DNA of 42,558 nt from an uncultured Halieaceae bacterium (lineage in GTDB: Bacteria > Pseudomonadota > Gammaproteobacteria > Pseudomonadales > Halieaceae), in NCBI GenBank assembly GCA_938074045.1, contig CALJGI010000003.1:1-42558 (forward strand), written 5' to 3'. The notes under the pieces are model-generated. The model did no database searches and was not told where the DNA came from. It was given only the letters and a program-made list of their open reading frames with translations. The translations under genes and the position numbers were made by a program. Within the stretch, counting starts at the first letter, position 1. Each line of letters starts with the position of its first letter. This document shows, in pieces, positions 36,201 to 42,558 of this stretch.

Positions 36201-37888
36201 AAGTTGCGTTCCGGGCCGACGAAGCATTGCAGTGACATCACGACTTCTTCGCGGATAGAATCAATAGCCGGGTTGGTCACCTGTGCGAACAACTGCTTGA
36301 AGTAGTCGTAAATCATGCGAGGCTTGTCCGACAGGCAGGCCAGAGCGCTGTCGTTGCCCATTGAACCCACCGGATCACGCAACTCGCGCACGAGAGGTAG
36401 CAACATGAACTGCATGGTTTCGGCGGTAAATCCAAAGGCCTTCATGCGTTCAATCAGCGTGTCCTGGTCAAAGCTGGAGGCCTCCTGACCAGTCGGTAGA
36501 TCAGAGAGGGAGACTCGCTGGCGATTCAGCCATTCACCGTAGGGGCGTCTGGCTGCGTACTCGTTCTTCAGCTCCTCGTCAGTGATTAATCGACCTTGTT
36601 CAAAATCGAGCAAGAACATTTTGCCGGGCTGTAATCTTCCCTTCGCCTTGACGTTGCCCGGCTCGACATCCACGACGCCGACCTCAGAGGCCATAATTAC
36701 CTTGTCGTCGTGGGTAATATAGAAGCGACTCGGACGCAGGCCGTTACGGTCCAGCACAGCGCCGATATACTTGCCATCGGTGAAGGCGATAGAAGCCGGG
36801 CCATCCCAGGGTTCCATGACTGCCGAATTGAACTCGTAGAAATCGCGCTTGGCGGCACTCATCTCGGTGTCATTCTGCCAGGCCTCCGGAATCATCAGCA
36901 TGATAGCTTCCTGCAGGGTGCGGCCGCTCATCAGCATGAATTCAAGGACGTTATCAAAACTGCCTGAATCCGAACAATCAGGCTCAACGACAGGGAACAG
37001 TTTTTCCATTTCCGAGCCAAAGAATTCGCTTTCGACGACCCCCTGTCGGGCAAACATGGAATTGATATTTCCTTGTCGGGTATTAATTTCGCCGTTGTGG
37101 CTCATAAATCGATTGGGCTGCGCGCGGTCCCAGGAAGGAAATGTATTGGTGCTGAACCTGGAGTGCACCATGGCCAAATGGACCTCGTAATCGGATTCAG
37201 AAAGATCCGGATAAAAAGGCATTAACTGGGCCGGTGTAAGCATCCCTTTGTAAACAATCACCTTTGAGGAGAGGGTACATATATAGAAGAGAGAGCGCTC
37301 TTGCAGGCTGGGGTCATTGCGCAGGGTACGCGTACTCAGCTTGCGAATGATGTAGAGCTGCCGTTCGAATTCATCCCCCGAAATACCATCGCCGGCACCC
37401 ACAAACAATTGTTCCACCACCGGCATGGATGCTCTGGCTGTTGGGCCGACATCGGCCAGATCAGGTTCGACAGGCATGTTTCTCCAGCCCAGCAAGTCTT
37501 GGCCCTGTGCCGCAACGATATCCGCAATGGTTGATTTACAGCGCTCTCGCTCTGTAGCGTCGGTGGGTAGAAATACGTTTCCCGCTGCATAACTCCCAGC
37601 GGTGGGAAGATCTTTGCCAAATTCTTCTCTGGCGAACCGTGAGAGCAGCTTGTGTGGAAGCGCTGTGAGGATGCCACAGCCGTCGCCGGTATTGGTCTCA
37701 CAGCCGCAGCCGCCTCGGTGATCCATACGCAACAGCGCAGTATAAGCTTCCTGAACGATGGTATGGCTGGCGCGTCCCTTCATGTCGGCTACAAAGCCGA
37801 CACCGCAGCTGTCCTTCTCATTGACTGGATCGTAAAGTCCGGACTTACCAGGCCGCTGTTGCGGTGGTTGGCCTGTTCCTAGATGCAT
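33296..37888 (-). CDS. gltB: Glutamate synthase (NADPH) large subunit
   Basis: A 1530-residue enzyme with the N-terminal glutaminase domain, central domain, FMN-binding synthase domain and C-terminal beta-helix. The glutaminase nucleophile is Cys 28 in [16 protein letters not shown], to be exposed by removal of a 27-residue propeptide. The synthase domain shows [40 protein letters not shown] and the 3Fe-4S cluster motif [18 protein letters not shown]. The C-terminal GXXGXXXG repeats ([30 protein letters not shown]) are intact. Length is normal. It is the largest gene in the window and forms an operon with gltD. Confidence 0.97.
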   Translation of the reverse strand: MHLGTGQPPQQRPGKSGLYDPVNEKDSCGVGFVADMKGRASHTIVQEAYTALLRMDHRGGCGCETNTGDGCGILTALPHKLLSRFAREEFGKDLPTAGSYAAGNVFLPTDATERERCKSTIADIVAAQGQDLLGWRNMPVEPDLADVGPTARASMPVVEQLFVGAGDGISGDEFERQLYIIRKLSTRTLRNDPSLQERSLFYICTLSSKVIVYKGMLTPAQLMPFYPDLSESDYEVHLAMVHSRFSTNTFPSWDRAQPNRFMSHNGEINTRQGNINSMFARQGVVESEFFGSEMEKLFPVVEPDCSDSGSFDNVLEFMLMSGRTLQEAIMLMIPEAWQNDTEMSAAKRDFYEFNSAVMEPWDGPASIAFTDGKYIGAVLDRNGLRPSRFYITHDDKVIMASEVGVVDVEPGNVKAKGRLQPGKMFLLDFEQGRLITDEELKNEYAARRPYGEWLNRQRVSLSDLPTGQEASSFDQDTLIERMKAFGFTAETMQFMLLPLVRELRDPVGSMGNDSALACLSDKPRMIYDYFKQLFAQVTNPAIDSIREEVVMSLQCFVGPERNLLEVSEQHAHRLFIPHPILTNEETTALRHITKDGWRARVIDITYPRAEGTAGLETALTRICDEASEAIAAGDSLIILSDRAVAADRIAVSTLLAAGGVHHHLVARSERTRIGIIVETGEAREVHHHCMLIGFGVDAINPYMAFEALFQAQREGMLDDQKFSDDEQIVAAYRKAVAKGMLKVMAKMGISTLQSYKGAQIFEAVGLASEVIERCFVGTPSRVEGVGFAVLAEENLRRHEMAYPSVETQLIPVLQNPGDFHWRDKGERHMWNPDTISALQQATRSNSRDAYKKFSALSDQEATRGSTLRGLMKFREDTNNGPVDIDDVESAADIVKRFCTGAMSFGSISPEAHESLAVAMNRIGGKSNTGEGGEDAKRFEPMPNGDSKRSAIKQVASGRFGVTAHYLANADELQIKISQGAKPGEGGELPGGKVDDYIAKLRHSTPGVGLISPPPHHDIYSIEDMAQLIHDLKNANRNARISVKLVSEMGVGTIAAGVTKAKADHIVIAGHDGGTGASPLTSIKHAGLPWELGIAETHQTLVMNDLRSRVVLQTDGQLKTGKDVVVACLLGAEEFGFATAPLITMGCIMMRKCHLNTCPVGVATQDPVLRKKFRGSPDHVVNFFFMLAEEIREIMAQLGFRNMNEMVGRSDILDTDAAIDHWKASGLDLTAILTPAVKAHDNVGTYQTMEQDHGLELALDNEIIRLSEAAVERGEKVRIDLPVVNTNRVVGTMLSHQIATKWGPDGLADDTIHIKLSGSAGQSLGAFLACGVTIEVEGDTNDYVGKGLSGGRLVVYPPKDSTFTPEDNILVGNVVMYGATSGEAYFRGIAAERFCVRNSGASAVIEGVGDHGCEYMTGGRVVVLGTTGRNFAAGMSGGVAYIYDANGDFRQRCNMGMVELESISEVEDVAELRQLIENHASYTGSSVARRLLDDWDGSLARFVKVMPTDYKRVLLERKTALTTESATANVA

Positions 37889-38166
37889 TTAGCTCGCTCC
37901 CAAAGATGCCTGTCCCCAGGATGATGCCCAGAGAAATAAATACACAATTTTGCGGGCCGGCAATTTGACCACAAATGGGGCGACGAGTCTAATAACTCAA
38001 TGTCATAAACCATACCGAGTGCGTCCTTGCGGAGCTGTAATATTCCCGGAAATATCAGCATAAACAGTTGCTTGCGCGGAGCTGATGATGCGGCGGCGTA
38101 GTGTCGCCATCCTCGACCCGCTGCTGGCTCCAGAACGGAATGTGGTGTCAAAACATGATTTTCAGG

Positions 38167-39252
38167 CTAAAAGAGCCCTTCACTCTGGTCCAGGGTCTCC
38201 TGATCGGGCGGTGGGAGGCCATCAGTCCCATGAACTCCATTGAGCTCCTCATGGTATTCGCTGGCCTTTTCTGGGAGATCAAAAAACTGACTGTACCAAC
38301 GTCGTCCCTTCGCAAAGGGGCCGTCTGTGGCCAGTTGCATCACTTTGATAGCGGGTTTTTTGTGCGTCCAGATGTTGAAATCAGCACCAAAGGCTTCCAG
38401 TGCGCCAGCCTGTGACGCCTTTTGGTAGTCGCGGTCTTCAGTTGAAGCTGGACTACTGGCGCCGCGGTACAGAACGCCGTGCCACGCCCTGATGGATCCG
38501 TCATCCACGGGCGTGTTGGCAATCAGTTCGTACATCAGAGTGTCGCCAAAGGCCTGCTTCGACAATAATAATCCCGGTCCTGTGTACCAGGTGGTGGTGC
38601 GTAAAAACTCATCGTACAGTGCAATATGGCCGCTTTGTCGCTGTATATAGATGTGGTCTTTGAATTCGTTTTCGAAATACTCACAGGGAGCACCGTGGGT
38701 CGGGCCGAGGTGTCGGGCATCAGCCATGTTGTCCAGAACCTCCTGAGAGTGGAGTCCAAGTTCGCCCAAGTGGTCTAATTCCCAACGTACCCACTGCGGG
38801 TCGTCCCATTCCTTGAGGGACGGTGGGTCGTAATCCGGTGCTCGGCCATCGGCATCGTACCAGGCCATTACGCAACCCATGACATCGGCTACTGGATAAC
38901 TGCGAATGGAAGCTGATTTTGGTATGCGACCATCGTAATAGGGAATGTCGTCACAGGTGCCGTCCGGAGCAAACCGCCAGCCGTGGTAGGGGCAGCGGAT
39001 GGAGTCTCCCTCTATCTGCTCGCCACTCTTGACAATATGTGCGCTGGTGCTCGCTGTGAGATGAGTGCCCATATGGGGGCAGAAGGCATCGAGAAGCACG
39101 GGTTGACCGCTCTCGCCGCGATACAGCGCCAGATCTTTGCCGAAGTAGTGCACCGCCATTGGGTCTGCACCCAATTCGCTGCTTTCGGCGACAATAAACC
39201 AGCCACGGGGGAATATAGCTGGCCCCAGATTGTATTCAACTGCCTTGGCCAT
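38167..39252 (-). CDS. Rieske [2Fe-2S] oxygenase, large-subunit type
   Basis: A 361-residue ring-hydroxylating-type oxygenase. The Rieske cluster ligands are C-x-H in FCPHMGTHL (Cys 58, His 60) and C-x2-H in RCPYHGWRF (Cys 87, His 90). The mononuclear iron site follows as NMADARHLGPTH (Asn 175, Asp 178, His 181, His 186). The rest fits aromatic- or steroid-type oxygenases such as KshA, but the substrate is unknown. The ATG at 39252 has a GGAGA site. No ferredoxin or reductase gene is nearby. It diverges from the SulP gene. Confidence 0.92.
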   Translation of the reverse strand: MAKAVEYNLGPAIFPRGWFIVAESSELGADPMAVHYFGKDLALYRGESGQPVLLDAFCPHMGTHLTASTSAHIVKSGEQIEGDSIRCPYHGWRFAPDGTCDDIPYYDGRIPKSASIRSYPVADVMGCVMAWYDADGRAPDYDPPSLKEWDDPQWVRWELDHLGELGLHSQEVLDNMADARHLGPTHGAPCEYFENEFKDHIYIQRQSGHIALYDEFLRTTTWYTGPGLLLSKQAFGDTLMYELIANTPVDDGSIRAWHGVLYRGASSPASTEDRDYQKASQAGALEAFGADFNIWTHKKPAIKVMQLATDGPFAKGRRWYSQFFDLPEKASEYHEELNGVHGTDGLPPPDQETLDQSEGLF

Positions 39253-39489
39253 GATTGTTCTCCGGATAGTGATGATTGCATAATAGCCCACTGTTGGAGT
39301 TGTGCACCGCCTCTGAAGGTAACTGGGAGCTGCTGGTTTGCTTGAGCAAACTGGACCAAACTTAGCCGTCACCCAGGACGCGCGCCGCTTCGCGTAGGGA
39401 GTGGTTGCCAGTTGCTGGTAAATTTGCCACCCTAGTTGTTTAACTCGTCGTCATCCAGTTGCGGTCGAGCATTAAATCAGGAGTTATAT

Positions 39490-41721
39490 ATGGATGAGCC
39501 TGCCGAAGCAGCGGTGACGTCAACCGGGCGGGCGAAACATTTGTTGTGGGCTGAAACGCTGTTCGGCGCCGCCATTATGGCTTTGCTGGCGGCGCTGTTC
39601 GCGGTGCTCTACGCTGCCTTTATCTTCTCCGGCCCTCTTCTGGACTACGTCAAATCCAGCTACCGCGTGTTTCTGCTTGGTGGGGCGATCTTGATGGCAG
39701 TCACCTGCCTGTACAGTCAGTTTCGTGGTATTTATGCGATTCTGCAGGATGAAGCGGTGGTGATATTGTCGGTGGTCGCCGCGTCCATCGCGCAGAGTTT
39801 CCATGATAGATCTGAGGGTCTCGAGGGGATTTACCCCACTATCCTCGCCGCCATAGCTGTGTCCACGGTGTTCACGGGTGGACTGTTTTATCTGCTGGGT
39901 GTGTTTCGCTTCGGTAAAATCATTCGCTACGTCCCGTTCTCTGTGACCGCCGGTTTCATGATCACTATTGGTTGGCTGCTGATCCACGGAGGGTTGGGAA
40001 TCGGCCTCGGCATCGAACTGGATCCCGGCAGCCTGCTGCTGCTGGGAGATAGCCATTATTTTCTGCTGTTCGTGGTAACCATCGGGTTTGCCATCAGCGT
40101 GGAAGCGGCATCCAGGCGGATGCGAGAAGTTTTCGCCCTGCCCGTGGTGCTCACCCTGGGAATGACCTTGTTTCATCTGATTGTGTGGGCTGGCTCTTTT
40201 GAATACTCCAGTCTGGCCGCCAGTGGCTGGTTGCTGCCAGAAAGTGGTGCTGCAAAGGATACATTCAATGCCCTCTGGAGTGAGGCTGATCATATTGAGT
40301 GGGGTCTTGTGGGTGCCGAGTGGCGCTCCTATCTGTCCGTAGCTCTGGTCAGCGCACTGGCTTTGTTGTTGGCAGTCACAGGGCTTGAACTCTCCACTCA
40401 GCAGCAGGTGGATGTGGATGTTGAACTCCGCGCGGCCGGTCTAGCAAATGCGCTCAGCGGGTGCGTGGGCGGTGCCGCGGGTTACCACGACATCGGTGTG
40501 TCCACCATGATGTATCAGGCGGATGCGGCGGATACGCGATCTGTGTTGATCGCCGCTGGGCTGTGCCTGGGTCTGGTCCTGGTCGGTACCAACTGGCTTG
40601 CCTATCTGCCTGTGCCTTTTCTGGGCGGCGTGTTCCTCTGGCTGGGTTGGCAATTATGGCGGGAATGGTTGTTCAACCATGGCGATTACCTGCAGACCGA
40701 AGATTGGATAGCGGTCGCGGCGATTGTGGTGGTTACAGTTTATTTCGGCTTTATCTCCGGCGTGTTACTCGGTGTGGGTGTGGGTATATCCCTGTTTCTT
40801 ATCGATTACAGTCAGGTCAGGACGGTGCAATACGTTGTAAACGGGCGTGAAACCCGCAGCAATGTAGATCGGTCGAAGGAAAAAGAGCAGTTTCTTTACA
40901 ACGAGGGCCGCCGGATCACGATGGCAAAGCTACAGGGCTATCTGTTTTTCGCCAGATCACATCAACTGGTGATGCGTCTGCTACCCACGCTCACCGAGGA
41001 GCGCGATGATCGCAAGACCTACGTGGTCATTGATTTTCAGGGTGTCAGCGGTATCGACAGCACTGCGGTGATGGGGTTCCTGCAGCTGCATCAGATGGCA
41101 GAACAATCCGGTGGAGAATTGGTATTTTCCGGCCTCGCAGATGAGCTGCAGGGTGACATGGCCAGGAGTCGACTGTCCTCCAATTTTATCCGCTATTTCG
41201 AAACCCAGAATGAGGCGTTGGCGTACTGCGAGGATATGTTGATCACTGAGCTCATGGACGCTGAAAGCGCCGACAGCCCAGTGCAGCGCTTCCTGGAAGA
41301 ACTCAGTAGTCCGGAAGATTTGCCCACCACCGATTGGCGACTGATAGAGGATTACCTGGATAGTCGGGAGGTGGCGGCAGGTGAGCGCTTGATAGAAGCG
41401 GGGGAGTATGCCGATTGTGTGTATATCGTCGAATCGGGTGTGTTGAGTGTCACCACTGAAAGCGTGGCAGGTAAGCCCTTCGTATTGCGCGTACTCGAGG
41501 CGGGGAGCGTGTTTGGTGAAATGGCGTTGTACCTCGACGGCGTGCGCACGGCGACCGTTGTTGCGTCAACGTCTTCGCGTGTGAGTCGATTGCCGGTGGC
41601 AGAGTTGCGACGCATGGAGCGTGAGCACCCGGAACTTGCCATGGGCGTCCACAAGTATCTGGCGCGACTGATTTCCACCAAATTACGCCAGACCAATACT
41701 TTGCTGGGGCGCTACAGCTAG
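39490..41721 (+). CDS. SulP-type anion transporter fused to STAS and cyclic-nucleotide-binding domains
   Basis: A 743-residue protein. Residues about 20-450 are a SulP/SLC26 transporter with 12 or so membrane helices; examples are ETLFGAAIMALLAALFAVLY and FGKIIRYVPFSVTAGFMITI. A STAS domain follows (about 480-583, YVVIDFQGVSGIDSTAVMGF). The last 130 residues are a CRP-like cyclic-nucleotide-binding domain (about 613-733) with the phosphate-binding cassette VFGEMALYLDGVRTATVVAS, where Glu and Arg suggest it can still bind cNMP. Substrate anion is unknown (sulfate or bicarbonate are common). The ATG has an AGGAG site. Confidence 0.93.
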   Translation: MDEPAEAAVTSTGRAKHLLWAETLFGAAIMALLAALFAVLYAAFIFSGPLLDYVKSSYRVFLLGGAILMAVTCLYSQFRGIYAILQDEAVVILSVVAASIAQSFHDRSEGLEGIYPTILAAIAVSTVFTGGLFYLLGVFRFGKIIRYVPFSVTAGFMITIGWLLIHGGLGIGLGIELDPGSLLLLGDSHYFLLFVVTIGFAISVEAASRRMREVFALPVVLTLGMTLFHLIVWAGSFEYSSLAASGWLLPESGAAKDTFNALWSEADHIEWGLVGAEWRSYLSVALVSALALLLAVTGLELSTQQQVDVDVELRAAGLANALSGCVGGAAGYHDIGVSTMMYQADAADTRSVLIAAGLCLGLVLVGTNWLAYLPVPFLGGVFLWLGWQLWREWLFNHGDYLQTEDWIAVAAIVVVTVYFGFISGVLLGVGVGISLFLIDYSQVRTVQYVVNGRETRSNVDRSKEKEQFLYNEGRRITMAKLQGYLFFARSHQLVMRLLPTLTEERDDRKTYVVIDFQGVSGIDSTAVMGFLQLHQMAEQSGGELVFSGLADELQGDMARSRLSSNFIRYFETQNEALAYCEDMLITELMDAESADSPVQRFLEELSSPEDLPTTDWRLIEDYLDSREVAAGERLIEAGEYADCVYIVESGVLSVTTESVAGKPFVLRVLEAGSVFGEMALYLDGVRTATVVASTSSRVSRLPVAELRRMEREHPELAMGVHKYLARLISTKLRQTNTLLGRYS

Positions 41722-41744
41722 TCTGCTACGATCGCGACGGGCAC

Positions 41745-42380
41745 TCAGGGCTGTGCTGGGGGATCGAGTAAGCCCTGTGCATAATTCAGTACCGCCACCG
41801 AGTCGACTCTGGTTGCGTAGCCCTCCAGGAACAGTTTTCCCCGGATTTCGCCTCGTGGATCGACAATAAAGATGCCCGGCCAGGGAATGCCGTAATTGTC
41901 GTCACCGGGTTCGTAGTCCGTATTCAGGATGCCCAGTGAGGTGAAGGAGGTGGCGTCGATATCGGATAGCAGGGGAATGTCGAGGTTTTGTTCCTTCACG
42001 AAAGCCTGTTGCAGAGCCTCGGCATCGTAGGTCATCGCCACAACGCCAATCCCGGCCTGTTTAAAGGCCTGCCGATGTTCCTGCAGCTGCACGAGCTGCC
42101 GCATACAGAAAGGTCACCAGTCCACCGATCGTGAGGCGATAAAAATCATACCTTTGTCGCCGATGAACCTGTTCACGCTATTCACCACAATGCCATCAAG
42201 GCGGGCGTTAATCGGGGGAAATGTGGTTCCAACGGGCAGTCCGGGGTCATAAATGTCGTTGTCCGCCGGCACGAACATATCCCGGGTGATTTGATCCTTG
42301 AGCGTCGCGATCAAAGGCTCACGGTAGATGTACCCCGCGGCAAACACGGCGAGGATTAGCGCAACGACTATTCGTAACAT
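41745..42380 (-). CDS. Putative selenoprotein: anchored redoxin with W-Sec-PFC active site
   Basis: Two open stretches in the same frame are separated only by a TGA at 42114-42116, between Trp and PFC (DW-TGA-PFCMRQLVQLQ). In related AhpC/TSA/thioredoxin-like proteins this position is the first Cys of WCPFC, so the 211-residue product would have Sec 89 and Cys 92. N-terminal residues 1-17 form a membrane anchor. The redoxin fold continues: IGVVAMTYDAEALQQAFVKE, DIPLLSDIDATSFTSLGI, GIPWPGIFIVDPRGEIRGKL. The ATG at 42380 has a TAGGTG site; a GTG at 42392 is an alternative. A SECIS-like hairpin follows the TGA. If Sec is not made here, this is a broken gene. It converges on the SulP gene. Confidence 0.8.
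42083..42099 (-). promoter_or_regulatory. SECIS-like hairpin downstream of the in-frame TGA
   Basis: On the coding strand GCAGCT (42099-42094) and AGCTGC (42088-42083) form a 6-bp stem around the loop CGTGC. The loop starts 20 bases after the TGA, inside the spacing known for bacterial SECIS elements, and its second base is G, the feature bound by SelB. A short perfect hairpin could arise by chance. Confidence 0.6.
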
Positions 42381-42459
42381 GACTTTGAACACCTAGACAT
42401 GAAAGCTACGCCCCTGATCAATGTTTTACCTGTGTGCCCGGAATAGACCCACCCTTAAT

Positions 42460-42536
42460 TGGCGCGCCCGGCAGGATTCGAACCTGCGACCAAGGGCTTC
42501 GGAAGCCACTACTCTATCCAGCTGAGCTACGGGCGC
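42460..42536 (-). tRNA. tRNA-Arg, anticodon CCG
   Basis: A 77-base cloverleaf including encoded CCA. The acceptor stem is GCGCCCG/CGGGCGC, the D arm GCTC...GAGT, the anticodon loop TTCCGAA (anticodon CCG, reading CGG) and the T arm GCAGG-TTCGAAT-CCTGC. The sequence closely resembles E. coli tRNA-Arg(CCG). The anticodon stem GTGGC/GCCCT has a T:C mismatch at its second pair and a G:T at its first. It lies about 80 bases upstream of the redoxin gene on the same strand with no terminator between, so the two could share a transcript. Confidence 0.93.
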
Positions 42537-42558
42537 GGACACCTCGCACGAGGACGCG

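Noticed and set aside
39520..40293. Minus-strand open frame opposite the SulP gene
   Set aside because: Gln/His-rich low-complexity product typical of the complement of membrane-protein codons; no signal or motif.
41745..42392. Frameshift or two separate short genes in the redoxin region
   Set aside because: Both halves are in the same frame and are joined by a TGA codon, so no frameshift is needed. The second half begins at the Met just after PFC only because gene callers stop at TGA. A plain nonsense mutation remains possible but is less likely at exactly the catalytic position.
42460..42536. Genomic island boundary at the tRNA gene
   Set aside because: tRNA genes are common integration sites, but I see no duplicated tRNA end or recombinase in the 42 kb.
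1..42558. CRISPR arrays, insertion sequences or rRNA genes
   Set aside because: No regularly spaced repeats, transposase-like proteins, terminal inverted repeats or rRNA sequence were seen on reading both strands.

Overview
This window reads as a piece of a gammaproteobacterial chromosome. It is moderately GC-rich by eye, densely coding, and has no prophage, insertion sequence or CRISPR array. The rpsR - DUF2232 membrane protein - rplI - dnaB order at the left end, the DUF3012 lipoprotein, the GltB/GltD pair and the many secreted or lipid-anchored enzymes suggest a marine gammaproteobacterium, perhaps near the Halieaceae (OM60/NOR5) or other Cellvibrionales-like lineages. That placement is inference; no 16S rRNA gene is present.

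Layout. 1-3155 (+): ribosomal proteins S18 (partial) and L9, with the replicative helicase DnaB. 3168-6167 (-): three overlapping genes encoding a three-domain DnaT-like protein, a phage-lambda-P-type replication protein and an RCK channel-like protein with a non-canonical pore; the first two look like a helicase-loading pair beside dnaB. 6298-12693 (+): radA, a small secreted protein, a VOC protein, an isoaspartyl peptidase lipoprotein, an acyl-CoA ligase and a dicarboxylate/amino-acid symporter. 12690-13616 (-) is an LpxL-type acyltransferase, diverging from an aromatic/aspartate aminotransferase (+). 14919-17772 (-): a membrane-anchored copper operon (small anchored protein, multicopper oxidase, cupredoxin). 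17895-21842 (+): a DUF3012 lipoprotein, a Pmp3/YqaE protein, aroA, ubiX, a pore-less MscS-like protein and a D-2-hydroxyacid dehydrogenase. 21821-25211: divergent membrane dipeptidase (-) and M13 peptidase lipoprotein (+). 25292-25504 is a relic of an FAD-dependent oxidoreductase. 25514-30888 (+): a YegS-like lipid kinase and an RND efflux pair. 30919-39252 (-): a short-chain dehydrogenase, glutamate synthase (gltD, gltB) and a Rieske oxygenase. 39490-41721 (+): a SulP transporter fused to STAS and cyclic-nucleotide-binding domains. 41745-42380 (-): a redoxin gene with an in-frame TGA at its catalytic cysteine, followed upstream by tRNA-Arg(CCG).

The two most unusual items are at opposite ends. 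The redoxin gene has TGA exactly where the first Cys of a WCxxC motif should be (W-TGA-P-F-C). Both halves are in the same frame, and a hairpin with a G near the start of its apical loop follows the TGA at the distance expected of a bacterial SECIS. This makes it a strong selenoprotein candidate. The lambda-P-like/DnaT-like pair next to dnaB looks like a domesticated phage-type helicase loader carried in a core locus. Smaller curiosities are the multicopper oxidase with its type-1 copper motif in the N-terminal domain, the MscS domain without a pore, and the gene relic.
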